A DNA stretch of 64,000 nt from Kondoa malvinella. Taxonomy: Eukaryota > Basidiomycota > Agaricostilbomycetes > Agaricostilbales > Kondoaceae. The notes under the pieces were generated by a model. It was not told the origin of the DNA and ran no database searches. It saw only the letters and a list, made by a program, of their open reading frames with translations. Shown here one piece after another: positions 36,803-49,165 of the stretch. Location: positions 149,760-213,759 of the forward strand of contig BCIM01000017.1 of assembly GCA_039545315.1 (NCBI GenBank). Direction: 5' to 3'. Numbering within the stretch: position 1 is the stretch's first letter; the number at the start of each line of letters is the position of its first letter. The position numbers and the translations under genes were made by a program.

Positions 36803-38502
36803 ATGACGGTCATCTGCTCCAGGCTGCATACGAGCAGTGTGTCTGCTGCGAGGACAGCAAAGAGATGCTTGAGCAGCTCTTCAACTTCTCCCCTTGTCTC
36901 TTCCCCTTCAGCCTCTGCTGCACCGAATGAACTGCTCCATTTGATCTTGCAGCAAATAAGGGTACACTCTCTTCCCCTTTGTCCTATGGTGCTCTCTCTT
37001 ATGCTGTACCAAAGGCACATGGGCCAATGTCTGTATCGCGCTACATGTCCTACTGTCTCGGTCATCCAACATTAGGCTACTATGCACGCACTCGCGATCA
37101 AGCTTCTTCAACCGTTCTCGGCAAGCAAGGCGATTTCATTACCTCTCCCGAAATTAGTCAGGTCTTTGGTGAAGTCCGTTTTCTAGCATATCATCGAAGT
37201 TGAGAAAGTGAGACTGATGAGGTGATGATAGTTGATAGCGATTTGGTTCATTGCCCAATGGCAGGCTCAAGGCATGCCACAGAATTGTAGAATAGTAGAG
37301 CTAGGTCCTGGAAAGGGGACGTTAATGAGTGATATGATGCGCGTACGGCCTTTCCCTATTCTTTCTTTGTCAATTACTGACTTGTTGAGCAGACCTTTAA
37401 TCAGATCAAACCATTTGGCGATGCTTTGCGTTCCGTACATCTAGTCGAAACATCGCAGTACTTTCGTTCAGAGCAGAAGAAAGCACTAGAAGTGCAGATG
37501 CAAGGCACTGGCATCGCTTTGAATTGGCACAATACTGCTCAGGATGTACCGATATCAGGTGCGCTTAGCAGCTTGTACAAGTCTTTCGTATACTTACACG
37601 ATCTTTTCCATGTCGTCACAGGCGAAGAGAAGCAATTCACAGCTGTGATAGCGCACGAGTTCTTTGATGCTCTGCCGATACATATATTTGAGGTGTGCTC
37701 TACTATTCGCTCATCATATTCAGCTTCTGACAATCAACAGCGCAAACCAGAAGGTTGGCGAGAAGTAGCAATAGATGAGGCCAAATCAGAAATTATCGTT
37801 TCCGGGCGGTCCGTCTTTGTCTTTCTCCCTATCATTCTATCTCACTCCTATCACAGTCTGCGAAACAAGCTACGCTACGTAGTCTCACCTTCGCCCAACG
37901 CTGCTTCTCAGCTCTACACCAAATCACCTCGTTTCGAGAAGCTGTCAACTGGCACGAGGGTCGAAGTCTGTCCTGAAGCCTATACAGCTGGTGGTCAGAT
38001 GAGTAGATTGGTAGCTAAAGGTGGAGCGGGTTTGATAATCGACTATGGCGATGCGAGGACGTTTGATAATTCATTCAGGGTTCGCATTGTTGTTGTTTGC
38101 TTTCAAAGCTCATGTCCTCTTTGAACAGGGATTCAGAGGTCACCAGATAGTCGATGCGCTGAGCGAACCTGGACAAACGGATCTGACCGCCAATGTGGAT
38201 TTCGACTTTCTATCAGAGGCCGCGAATTCGCAGTGTGAGTTTTTGTTCTTCCCTAGGCGATTCGTTGCTGAATCACATGGACAGCACAATCTTCACAACT
38301 CCTAACACAGCGCGACTTTCTGCAAAAGATGGGGTTGGAAGTCCGCGTCAAGAATCTCCTCAAGTCCGCTTCCGAGAAACGCCAAAGTTTAATTAATGCG
38401 GCAACAGAGCGACTGATAGACCAGACTGGTATGGGTAAACAGTACAAGGTCATGGCAGTAACGCCGCAAGGACTAGCTAGTCCATATCCATTTGATGCAT
38501 GA
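36803..38502 (+). CDS. NDUFAF7: Mitochondrial protein arginine methyltransferase NDUFAF7 (MidA)
   Basis: Complex I assembly factor that dimethylates an Arg of the NDUFS2 subunit; mitochondrial matrix. The ATG at 36803 starts an Arg/Ser-rich presequence ([20 protein letters not shown]). Conserved stretches follow: [54 protein letters not shown] (SAM site), [60 protein letters not shown], then LTANVDF and a C-terminal [10 protein letters not shown]. The stop is at 38500-38502. About seven short introns. Presence fits an organism with complex I. Confidence 0.95.
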
Positions 38503-38536
38503 ACACAAAAGGACGGACGTGGAATCCTCTTTTGCA

Positions 38537-40732
38537 TTATTCATACCCAGCCCCTGAGCGCGATTTCTGTCTTTTCGCGACTTTGTGCTGCTTCTTGCCC
38601 GCTCCCATAGCTTCAGCAACACTGGGTTGTTTCATAGGTTTTCCATCTGGACCAACCAACTTTTGGTGCGGGAATTTTTGCACCCTCGGTCCGCTTGCAC
38701 CAAATGCGTGGCCCTTGAAATTCACTCCGCTGCCTGTTCCACCAGCGAAAAACTTGTTATCGACGGCTTGCGAGCGGACACTTTGCATGATGGAATCCTT
38801 TTGCGCTTGAGGTGTAGAAATGAAGGTGTCTGCTTTTTTGCCTACTCTGGTAACAGGTGCCCTTTTGAGCTTGACTTTATCTAGCACTCTTAGTCGTTCC
38901 AGATCTCGAAGTTCGGCATTGAATGAATCGGCGTTGATGCCTGGTGGTGGTGTGCAGTAGAGTAGACGACCATTGACGTAGTCTTTGAGGATCGGACGAG
39001 CTGCTCGAGATTCGTCTGGATTACCTTGACCTGCTGTGAAGTAACCTCTTGCCACTTTGACAGATATTAATATTATGATTCATTCACAGAGAAAAAGACT
39101 GACCAGAATAAGTAGACAACAGTTCCCTTGCGCTCGGTACACCAGAACCACCTTCTTCAACTGGAACAGTGTGTATCGTCAACCCATAAGTAACTTCCAA
39201 AACCTCTTTCGGGATCCGACTACACAACAAATCCACCGGCGCAGTGAATTCCCTCATTTGATCAATAGGCAAAACACCATTGCACACCAATTCCGCTTTT
39301 GTCGTAGCGAACTGCGGAAAGACTAGACCAGGGCAATCGCACAAGACAACCGAAGAGTCTGGTAGATGGATCGTTTGGAAATTCTTCGTGTGACCTGGTG
39401 TGGAAGAGACGGATACTTTTTTCGATCCGATCAAGGCGTTGATGGTGGATGATTTACCGACATTTGGGTAACCTACTAAACCGATGGTGAGCTTGGATGG
39501 TGGTGGGAGTGATGGTGTAGCAAAGTCTGTGCGTAAGAACAGTCGTTAATAGCTGAAACAGCTAGAGGACGATAGTTTTGCGCACCATTCAGATCAGGCG
39601 CTTCAGTCATAAACAGCTCTTCTAGCTCTTCACAGGTTAATACACGAGTCGGGTCCTTCTCTTCAGCGTTATCAATGACCCTCAACCGATCAGCCAAATC
39701 TTCCGCTACCGAAACACTGGAAGAAGCAGACGATGAAACTTCTTCTTCCTCCTCGTCGGAATCTGCTTCTGATTCTGATTCTGGATGCTGCCATTGTGCT
39801 TGTGGTAGAGGACCAGCTGAAGCGGCGTCTGATTTGGCCATTTGTTCCTGTAGGACTGTAGCATCTAACGCAGAAAAGAATGCAAAGGCGATCCCGTTCG
39901 CTTCAAAGTAGTCGGCCCATATTTGTCTGTCACCCTAACATCAGCAAAACCCCGACAAGAGGGAAAGCTGTGATAGCTGACCTTTGTTTTTTGGTAAGTA
40001 AATCAGCCTTGTTGACTAGAAGCAAGTTCTTCCTCTTGCCCGAAGTCGAAGGCACCGGTTCATCCCCTTCTTCAGCCATTTCGCCCTCTATTTCGCGGAC
40101 ATATTCTTCTAAATCTTCGCATCTGAATCCAAGCGGGTTTCTAGCGTCCACAATCTGCACGACGAGTTGCGATCGTTCAATGGTTCGCCAGAGTTGTCTC
40201 CAGACTGCCAGGTTGCGCTCGAAAGGTGTTAAGAGCAGGTTTTCTTGATCTGTCAATCTAGCCTCGGTGTGTTAGATGTGCATCAACAGAAAGACAATTC
40301 GACTGACTCTGCCAGAGATCTTCTCCATTCCAAGAAAGACACCCTCTCGTTCTTTTCCAACACTTCTCTATCCATGTTTCTCGTCCAACCCGGTCTTCTA
40401 GGCACTCTTAACTTCTTCGCATTCTCCCTATGCCTCGTCCTAACAGCCTTTTCCTCTGCCGCAGTCAACAAATAAGGGTTACTGCTAGCCGTATTGCTCG
40501 GTTTCAACAAGGTAATGTTGCTGTTGCGCTCTGCAGTGAAATCCGTTTCTGCTAATTGAGCAGTGTTTAAAAATTCATCCAAGTCATTTTCTTGAGTTAC
40601 GGAATGCAAGCCAGAGGGTAAATCAGCACTGTGTAGCTCGTCCTGGTATTCTTGCTTTTGCTGCTTTGCTCGTCGATTCATGATGGCTCGTCCCAAGCCA
40701 GAGACATTGCGTGGTCCGCCTTTGGGTGGCAT
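38537..40732 (-). CDS. LSG1: Large subunit GTPase 1 (Lsg1)
   Basis: Circularly permuted GTPase that removes the export adaptor Nmd3 from late 60S particles in the cytoplasm. The start codon at 40730-40732 gives MPPKGGPRNVSGLGRAIMNR. The permuted motif order is visible: VVQIVDARNPLGFR (upstream), LLLVNKADLL (G4), then an acidic insert (ESESEADSDEEEEEVSSSAS), TIGLVGYPNVGKSSTINALI (G1), SVSSTPGHTKNFQT (G2), and VLCDCPGLVFPQ (G3). The C-terminus is basic (KKQHKVAKRQKSRSGAGYE). All motifs are intact; five or so introns. It converges on NDUFAF7 with 34 bp between stops. Confidence 0.97.
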
Positions 40733-41279
40733 GACTGGTATATTTGCAAGGAGGTAGTGGTCAGGTCGTGGGTATCACTAGTCAGCTGTTTGACGGTTTG
40801 AGCGAGAAAAGCGTCATTTTTCACTTTTGCCATCTGACGACCTCTCAATTGTCAGACAAATCACACACAGGTCTACGTAGCGCTGTATTAGGAGCACAGT
40901 GTAGTACAGTATAGCAGCGCGACACTCAACGCGAAGCTTTGTCGCCGCTTATCGCTATTGTAAATGCCATGACAGCTGCAGGCCGGATTCTGCATTGCTC
41001 TAGCATTGCATAGATACACCTTCCAAGACGGATACTGAGCTCTTCCCAGCGATATCGAGTTTGTTTCCAATCTTAGCACCGCTTCGAGCTAGAAAAAGTT
41101 TTCAAACTCGTCACTGCACCTCTCGCTCTCGCACGACGACGCGTTTCATACACTCGCTCAGTCCGTATATCAGGAGCCACTGTTAGCAACTAGGGACTCG
41201 TTCACAGCTCGCTTGGTACATACCCATTCAGCGATATCCGCTATCTCGAACGAAAACTCGCTGTTCCTGCTAGAATTGC
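40733..41279. other. Divergent promoter region, LSG1 / NDE
   Basis: 547 bp between two start codons. A minus ORF at 40888-41079 has no motif. No TATA box stands out. Probably promoters of both genes and perhaps a 5' leader of the dehydrogenase. Confidence 0.4.
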
Positions 41280-43826
41280 ATGATGCAGTCCTACAGAGCA
41301 GCCAACAGAGGTTTGTTGCCTTCACAGTGTGACATATTCGAGTCTACACCTCATCTGACTTATCACATGCAGTTGTACTCTCGTCTAAAGCACCTCTACG
41401 CTCTTTACACAATACCGCTTTCCGTCGTGCTCAGCTACCATCAGCTGCACCTCCTTCTGGACCAACTGAAGAGCTCAAACAAGCGGCTTCGGCAGCTTAT
41501 CAAGGCCTCCCACCACCAAAAAGAGGCAAGCGACCCAGTCTATCTGTACAAACATGCGGCTGACATTATGATATTCAGGAAAAGCACGTAAATGGGTAGT
41601 CCGCTTCGCCCGAACGACGCTCTTTGTCGTTATCGGAACAACGACTTACGTCCTCTACCGCTCCTACGAAACCAGACATCCACCAGTCCAGCTACCTCAC
41701 GATGCTACAAAGAAGAACCTAGTCGTCTTGGGTAACGGATGGGCGGCCACCAGCTTCCTCAAAGGCATCGATACGACTGATTACAATGTCGTTCGTCTGC
41801 CTGCTTTTTCGCTGCTCAGCCCAGTTTTGACTTGACTGCTGTAGACGGTCATATCTCCCAGGAACTATTTCTTGTTGTGCGCTGTTTGCTGTTCTTCTGG
41901 CTCAATGCAAAGCTAAATCAATGTCCCAGCACTCCTCTACTTCCATCTGTCACAGTTGGCACAATTGAAGCGCGCTCTATCCTCGAACCGACCCGTTTCA
42001 TCACCCGACACAAAACCCGCGCTGTAGACATGTATGAAGGAGAAGCTGAATCCGTAGATCCTATAAACAAGACAGTCACCTTCAACGGTCCGTTTCTTCT
42101 CTATTATGCTTTTGACCAAAGCTTAAAGAGGGTGTTGGGACAGACATGAGCGAGAACCCAGCAGATGTGAAGACTACTACTATACCGTATGATGAGCTCG
42201 TATACACTGTAGGAGCGGAAAACAATACGTTTGGTATACCTGGAACGAAAGAGTATGCTTTACCACTAAAGGAGATTTGGGATGGCGAAAGGATCAGAAA
42301 GAAGTTGATGGACTGTATGTGCCGCGTTCGCTCTTCAGACTGGTCTGATGAAGTGACGCTGGCTTGTACAGGTATCGAGACTGCTACGTTTAAAGATCAG
42401 ACACCGAGCGAGATTGATCGGTTATTGCATATGGTCGTCGTCGGGTCAGTCTGGCTGTTACTCTCATCCAGATCAAGCTCACGATCATGTCAGTGGTGGA
42501 CCAACAGGAGTAGAATACGCTGCAGAATTACATGTGCGAACTAGACAGCACATTAGCCAGTTTTGGCTTACCTGACTTGGGGCCTTTGCACAGGATTTCC
42601 TCAAGCAAGATTTACAAAACTGGTATCCTGAGATCGCTGGACGTATCAAGATTACCCTCGTTGAAGCCTTACCTTCTGTTTTGCCCATGTTCAGCAAGGT
42701 TAGTTCGTTTGATCTAGCTTGCGACTGTTCTCATGTAAGATTCTCCGGATGGACAGCAATTAATGCAAGACTCCGATCAGTATGTATTCTAAAAAGCTGA
42801 CTGCGTTGCATAGTGATTACACCATGTCGACAATGCAGGAAAACCAGATCGAGATCCGAACACGAACAATGGTCAAGCGTGTAGAGGAAAAGAAGATCGT
42901 CGCGCTCGACCAGAACAAGCAAGAAGTCGAGATTCCCTATGGATTACTGGTTCGTGACGATTCTATTTGGCCTTTCATGGCTGAGACGGGTCGTTCTGCG
43001 AACAGGTCTGGGCCACTGGAAACACCGCACGACCAATCACGAAAGCGCTCATGAATGATCTTGGTGAAGCACACAAAGGCAAGCGTGGTCTAATTGTAGA
43101 TGAATACATGCGTGTTCAAGGAGCAGACGGGATCTGGGCTTTGGGCGATTGCACACAGACACCTTGTAAGGTTTCCTGTCTGTCCCTTTGGAGATATCGG
43201 CTTACAGTGGTCTCACAGACGCACCGACCGCTCAAGCCGCCTCTCAGCAAGGCCAATATCTAGCACGTATCATGAACCAAGAGTCAAAGCGGGAGCGGAT
43301 CGAGACTACCTTAACAGAAGCAAAAGCTGAAGGCGCGACTGAAAAGGTCGAGAAGCTTCAGAGAGAATTGGCTAAAGGTGCACTCGACCTAGACACATCA
43401 GCATAGAGCTGATAGATCGGCTTTCTTGTGCACAGTACAAAAGCGAACACCTTTCGCATACTCGCATCAGGGAAGTTTGGCTTACATTGGTTCCGAAAAG
43501 GCTATCGCCGATATTGTGAGTGATGCTGCACCTGCTATACCGTTCGGCTTGCTAAGTCGTGTGCTTTCAGCCCTTCTTCAATGGCAACATTGCATCTGGG
43601 GGTCTAGCTACCATGATCTTCTGGCGTTCTGCGTAAGTCGCTGGCGAATGACTAGATCTGCGGCTCAATGTGTCTTCCTCAGATACATCTCCACACTCTT
43701 CTCGCTACGCAACAGGACTCTCGTACTTTTGGATTGGACGAAGACCCGCGTGCTAGGTGAGCTCGATTCAGACACCAATGACGTGACTGACACGACAATA
43801 TAGGTCGGGACGTGTCGAGGAGCTAG
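41280..43826 (+). CDS. NDE: External alternative NADH dehydrogenase (type II NADH:ubiquinone oxidoreductase)
   Basis: Single-subunit flavoenzyme that oxidises NADH without pumping protons, bound to the inner mitochondrial membrane. ATG at 41280; presequence MMQSYRAANRVVLSSKAPLR. A membrane anchor (RTTLFVVIGTTTYVLYRSYE) precedes the FAD motif NLVVLGNGWAATSFLKGID. Then DELVYTVGAENNTFGIPG, the NADH motif GPTGVEYAAELHDFLKQD, GIWALGDCTQTP, and at the end the quinone/membrane region AYSHQGSLAYIGSEKAIADI, FFNGNIASGGLATMIFWRSA, YISTLFSLRNRTLVLLDWTK and LGRDVSRS. The final exons lie beyond the apparent stop at 43406, which is inside an intron. No EF-hand insert seen. A dozen short introns. Confidence 0.95.
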
Positions 43827-44018
43827 AGGCACAATTGTCGTCTGTATATAGCATACTAGAGTGGTACATGGTTTTTTGCATCGTGATACATTGCCAGATC
43901 GAGGCACGTCTATACAACTCTTATTCTCATAAGTCCATTATCCAGCGTGACCATGACGAAAACGCGGTGAAGCCATTGCGACCAGGCTCGAAGTAGATCC
44001 GGGCCTTCTTGCCATAGC

Positions 44019-46006
44019 TCAACCCAGAGCATTCGCGATCGGCTGCACCACAGTATGGAATAGAACATCCGAAGGTTTGCTGTCTGGTCCTTCTTGTGCT
44101 TCTGCCTCTGTTCGCTTTCTTTCCTTCCGCTTCTGCTCCTTGTCCAACCTCTTCTGCCTCTTGATTGGACCTTTCAAATCTCGCAATTTCTCCACCGGAT
44201 CCGGCAACCCAACCTCCCTCTCTACGCGTTCAGGCCTGACTCGATAAAGCGTCAACAAACCTTTAATTTCCTTCTCCTTTAATTTCCTTAATCGGTCCAA
44301 TTCCCTCAAATTATCCTTTTCTCCTTCAGTCAATCGACCCGAACCCCTTCTTCTGACCCAAAAGATGGACTTCTTCAACGTCTGATTACAAGTCCAAGCC
44401 CAATAGAGACCGAATTTCGTCCTTGGATCCGTTCGAGGTGCGCGTTGGATATTGTGATCTGGTGGAATTGGACCGTACACTTCTGGTACAGCGAGGAAAG
44501 AATGCTGGAATGGCATCAGGGCTTTAAGGCAGGTGTGGATCTGGAGATAGTCGGCAGATGGGTTAATAAGCTGTAAGAAATAAGTGATGATTTTGTTTCT
44601 CGGAGCGATGGGTGGGTGTTGGCGTCTGTGTGAATTGAGATGGATGAGAGGCGCTTCTTCAGGTGGAAGGAGACTATCGCTTTCGATCATGTGCGCTAGG
44701 ATTTTACGAGCTAAGGGGTAATTGGCTGTTTGCCGACAGGTAAGGACTGCGTTGGTGTAAGTGTCTTCGTAAGGTGGTTCCGAGCCGAAGAGCAATTGAT
44801 GGCAGAGGAATTCTGTCAGCAATCTGTCAGCGTCGCTTCAAAGGCTAGTGTGTGAGCCGCACCTTCCGCTAAATCTGATCTTGCCTTGGCAGCACACAAC
44901 TCCAATGCAATATCATACACTCTCGGTGTGAGCAGTTCCTCTTGCACTTTTGTCGGCTTCCTTCTCATCAACGGCTCGATAAAGTCCAGGCCTTTATTAT
45001 ACTGTCTTGAAGTCAAGCATAGAAGTAAGACAGCGATCAAAGCAGGCGTATCAGGTATCGCTTGGCCTGGTCCAGGGCTGAAGCTGAAATGTTTCTCGGC
45101 AACGGATATAGCTGCTCCTTTCTTGTCTGCATTCGCGAGAACTTGAATGTAGGCGCCTATGATTCTTGCGTCCAATTCTATCTTTGATGTAGGACGAGTC
45201 AAAGAGCGCCATAAGCTTTCTGCTGCTTGTAAATTTGATGCTGTTGGGTCTGAACCGAGTTTACGGAAGATGGTAGTGTATGCAATGATAGAAGGAGCGA
45301 AAGGGCCAGAGGTAGGTAGGGAATAGAAGGCTTCCATCGCAGCAGCAAGCGATACGGTATGGCTCAGATAATTGAGATAGGCTTCCGCTGGTGCTGTCAA
45401 TTGACTGGGAGGGATCCTAGCTAGTTCTTCTGGATCTTCCTGAATCTCTTCAATTTGCTTCTGCCATTGAGCGTACAGCGTCTTGACGTTTTCGTGGGCT
45501 TTATCAGGTATCTCGGAAAGATGAGCCATTGCTGTAAAGTAGGTCGCATAAGAAAGAGGTGTTGGCCGTATTCCTCTTTTCTTCATCTAAACACTGTCTA
45601 AGCTGATTCTCAGGCTATCGAGGCACCGAACGAACATCTTGCCATAGCGAATAAGCGAGACTGAACCGCTTCTTTTGCAGAGATTCACGGATCAAGAGAT
45701 TCCCTGTAACGGTACGTTCAAAGGTGGTCCATCTCAGCTCATGCAAGAAGACAAACACAACACGACATTCGCTTGATAGTCTATGAATTTGAGGCCGCGA
45801 ACAGTCATGATAGCATCCTCCAATCTGTCTTGGGCAAACAGGCCCTGTAGCTTTTTGGACACAAAGCGCGGTTCGACACGATTATCGAAAAGTGGTGCAG
45901 CAGCATTTTGACTCGCAGGCAAGGTCGAAGAGTAGCGCGCCATGCTCTTTGATATACATCTTGATAGTGTATTGACTCGTCGGAGCACTACAGCAGGATT
46001 TGACAT
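44019..46006 (-). CDS. Mitochondrial pentatricopeptide-repeat-type protein
   Basis: Likely mitochondrial RNA-metabolism or ribosome-associated PPR protein. The start codon at 46004-46006 gives a presequence (MSNPAVVLRRVNTLSRCISK). Helical repeat units follow, for example LQGLFAQDRLEDAIMTVRGL, MKKRGIRPTPLSYATYFTAM, PFAPSIIAYTTIFRKLGSD, and LDARIIGAYIQVLANADKKG. The C-terminal part (FGLYWAWTCNQTLKKSIFW, then highly basic KRQKRLDKEQKRKERKR) resembles RNA-binding extensions in mitoribosomal PPR factors. Exon joins: YQANVV region to LLIRESLQKKRFSLAYSLW, then the intron just before MKKRGIRP. The exact target is not predictable. Confidence 0.82.
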
Positions 46007-46196
46007 GGCTGCTTGGGGCGGAGCTTGAAATTTTGGACTTGGTTTTTGGCACTTCTTTCTCGACCACGGGGCAGGATTAGCCGATCTCCACTGTCTCGCT
46101 ATCTCTTTCTTGCCCCTTGATCAACCTTGACCTCGGTGTCTGCCTGACTACAGCCTTTTCCCTCCAATTTCCCATTGCTCGATCAAATCATTTAGA

Positions 46197-48050
46197 ATGG
46201 CTTCTCGTTCAATCATTCATCGCTTGATGCGTGCAAGTCAACACGGAGCTTGTCCTTGTCACAGCTGCACATCCAAAAACACCGCTTCCGGAATCACTGG
46301 AGCTGTTCAAGCTCTGTCAAGCGGAGGAGCCAGTACACGAGTTGCAACTCGCAATTATGCTAGACCGATCGAACAAGGTCTCGACAAGGAATATGCCTTC
46401 GAAATGGCCGCTTCTCAGTTGCGCTTTGGGCCAGGCGTGACCCGAGAAGGTCCGTCATACCAAATCTGTGTGATATTTCAAGCTCATGTGAAATATAGTC
46501 GGAATGGACTTTGCCAATTTCCAAGCTCGGAAAGTAGGAGTCTTTACAGATCCTACTGTTCGTCAGCTGTTGCCTATGAAAACGGCCATCGAGTCGCTAG
46601 AAGCAAATGGTGTTCCGTATGAAATCTTTGACCAATGTCGCGTCGAGCCCAATCAAGAGTCATGGCAGCAAGCGATAGATTTCTCCAAGAAGCATGACAT
46701 CAGTCATTTCGTGCGTCGGCTACTTACATGTGCGATCTGGGCTGATGGAAGCAATAGCTTGCTGTTGGAGGTGGAAGTGTGATCGACACTGCCAAAGCTG
46801 CCAACCTATACACCTGCTACCCTGATGCAGAATTCCTGGACTTTGTGTGAGTCTCATAATATGCGCTATATCACGCCCGCTGATCTTTATTGCCAGCAAC
46901 GCTCCAATCGGAAAGGGAAAACCAATAGACAAGCGTTTGCGACCTTTGATTGCTGTACCTACTACCGCTGGTACTGGTAGTGAAACGTAAGTAGCTGTAT
47001 TCTTACCGGTGTTGAAAATGACTGAATTGTCAAACAGCACCGGTACAGCTATTTTCGACTACACTCCTCTTCTAGCAAAGACGGGTATCGCCAACCGAGC
47101 TCTACGACCCATGCTAGGCATAGTCGACCCACTCAACACCGACTCCTGCCCACTCGCAGTACACATCTCTTCCGGTCTAGACGTTCTCTTCCACTCTCTC
47201 GAATCCTACACTGCCATTCCTTACAATGAGCGCACTCCACGTCCTACCAACCCACTCAACAGACCTGCCTACCAAGGTCGGAATCCTGTATCCGACGTCT
47301 TCTCGCTTTGGGCTTTGAAAGAGACCGTCAAGCATCTACCGAGGATTTCAAAGAATACGGATGACACGGAAAGCAAGACGCAAATGTTGCTCGCTTCTTC
47401 TTTTGCTGGTATTGGCTTCGGAAATGCTGGTGTGCACTTGTGTCACGGTATTAGGTCGGTTTTCGGTCATAGCTATCAGTCTGTACTGATTAAGTGATCT
47501 TGGATACGACAGCTACCCTATTAGTGGACTAAACAAGAAGCTTGCAAAGTATCAGCATCCTGGCTACGTCGGTGAGTGATGTTTACTGAAGTGATGCATC
47601 GCTGACTTGTAGGCATAGTCGACCACCCGATCGTGCCTCACGGTGTCTCCGTCGCTTTGAGTAAGTCCTGCTAGTCGAGCTCTCGTGATTGGGCCTGACG
47701 CGACCGCTTCAGCCGGACCAGCCGTCTTTGAATTCACCGCACCTTCCGCACCTGACCGTCACAGAGAAGCAGCCGCCATCTTCAACCTATATCAACCAGA
47801 CAACATCCAAGACGATCGTCTACCCGACGCAGACATTGGTAAACTGCTACACGACCGTATTGCTCGTTTCCTCGTCGGCATCAACGTACCTAGAGGCTTG
47901 AATGCAATTGGCTACAAGTCTGAAAACATTCCTGATCTGGTCAAGGGTACATTACCGCAGAGAAGAGTGTTGGATTTGGCGCCTGGTATGAAGGGAAGCG
48001 AAGGTCAGGAAGAGCTGGCTGGTATCATTGAGAGAGCCATGAGCTTCTAG
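46197..48050 (+). CDS. Hydroxyacid-oxoacid transhydrogenase (iron-containing ADH, ADHFE1-like)
   Basis: Mitochondrial enzyme of the iron-dependent alcohol dehydrogenase family that interconverts 4-hydroxybutyrate and 2-oxoglutarate with succinate semialdehyde and 2-hydroxyglutarate in characterised homologs. The ATG at 46197 starts a presequence ([20 protein letters not shown]), and CPCHSCT follows as in animal HOT proteins. Then [114 protein letters not shown] and [20 protein letters not shown]. The metal-binding His residues (H in LFHSLE, LCHG, VPHG) are present. The stop is at 48048-48050. About eight short introns. A 190-bp divergent promoter separates it from the PPR gene. Confidence 0.95.
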
Positions 48051-48518
48051 GGGGTGAGTCTACCTATATTTGAGACGACCGACAAGAGGCTGACTGGTGT
48101 ATAGGAAGCATGAATTTGTCATGTATGATGCATATGAATGAATCGCTTGTATAGCAATTGAAGTGTTTCTGTTCCGTTCCTTTGCCTCGCTTTCTTCATT
48201 GACACGATCTAGTATGTCCTACTGACCCGGGTGATGACCAGACTTAGCTTGCTAGCAGCCAGAATGAGGCGTCGAGAAGGGAAGTTCACATGTAAAACGC
48301 GGCGCGTCGCCAGGACTCCGGGTGACCTTCCCGTACTCTTCGCTGCGGCTGGTATAAAAGGCGCACTCTTCTCTCCTTTCCTTCTCTTCCATTAACCACA
48401 CTCTCTCTTCAGTTCAGTCTATCCTTTCTCAACAAAGTCAGTGACTCTTCTCTTTACTTGCCTTGAGACCAATCTGACGCGTCATGCAGACCTAAAACCC
48501 ACAAAAGCAACAGCAGCA
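48051..48518 (+). promoter_or_regulatory. Promoter and 5' leader of the TUDOR-type gene
   Basis: A canonical TATAAAAG box lies at 48353-48360, followed by a pyrimidine-rich stretch (CTCTTCTCTCCTTTCC and onward) and a likely 5'-UTR intron at 48437-48489 (GTCAGT donor, TCTGAC branch, GCAG acceptor). TATA plus CT-rich leader suggests a strongly expressed gene. The first 200 bp are the 3' flank of the transhydrogenase gene. Confidence 0.7.
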
Positions 48519-48848
48519 ATGGCCAAAGGATCCAGCGGCAGCTCAACCTCCTCCAAGTCTTCTTCCAAGGACTCTTCCAACACTGATCTCGCTGTTGGTG
48601 ACAAGTAAGTCTCAACTCCTTGCGCGTTCCATGCTCGTGGCTCATGTCTATTGCAGAGTTTACTACAATGGCGGTGGACATCAACTCGAAGGAGAAATCA
48701 CGGAGTGCTACGAAGACGACAAGTACCAACTCGAGTGAGCCTTTTCATTCATGCCTTTGCTCGTCTTGCTTCTGACTTTCTCTCTTCTAGAACAAAGAAC
48801 GCAAAGAAGATTACTCGCAAGAGGAGCAAGTTGACTTTGGTCGAGTAG
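48519..48848 (+). CDS. Hypervirulence-associated TUDOR-domain-like small protein (DUF2945)
   Basis: Small protein of about 70 residues: Ser/Lys-rich N-terminus (MAKGSSGSSTSSKSSSKDSS) then a TUDOR-like fold, AVGDKVYYNGGGHQLEGEIT, CYEDDKYQLETKNAKKITRK, ending KLTLVE. The G-D-x-V-x-(Y/W)-N-G-G-G pattern is characteristic of the DUF2945/HVA1-TUDOR family, where an intact domain is usually 60-70 residues. Exons 48519-48604, 48657-48734 and 48791-48848; introns 52 and 56 nt. In other fungi and bacteria the family is small, soluble and of unknown biochemical role. The name comes from one Cryptococcus study and does not imply virulence here. Confidence 0.88.
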
Positions 48849-49165
48849 AGTAAAAGGGACACTTTGTACGATAGACATCGAAGCATCAAAGCATTTTAGT
48901 AATTATCACACCTCCTTGACTTTGCCTTGACACGCTCGAGTTGACTTTACTGTGCTTGTGATAGAGCAGCTGAAGTCTAGCAGGGAGTTGAACGATGTTC
49001 AGCCGAGACAGATTGAATCAAATTGACATTCGAGCCTTCTGCGCTGCCCAGCTCCAAGTCAATCCTTTATCTTGCAATGATCACCGAATGAATCAGTGCT
49101 CGAGTACTAAGCATACTGACAAGAGAGATCAGCACAAGAACTGAATACAAGCTTCAGACTGACCT
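48849..49165. other. Convergent 3' region
   Basis: 317 bp between two stops (TUDOR-type gene + and metallo-hydrolase -). AT-richer than its neighbours; no coding support. Confidence 0.4.
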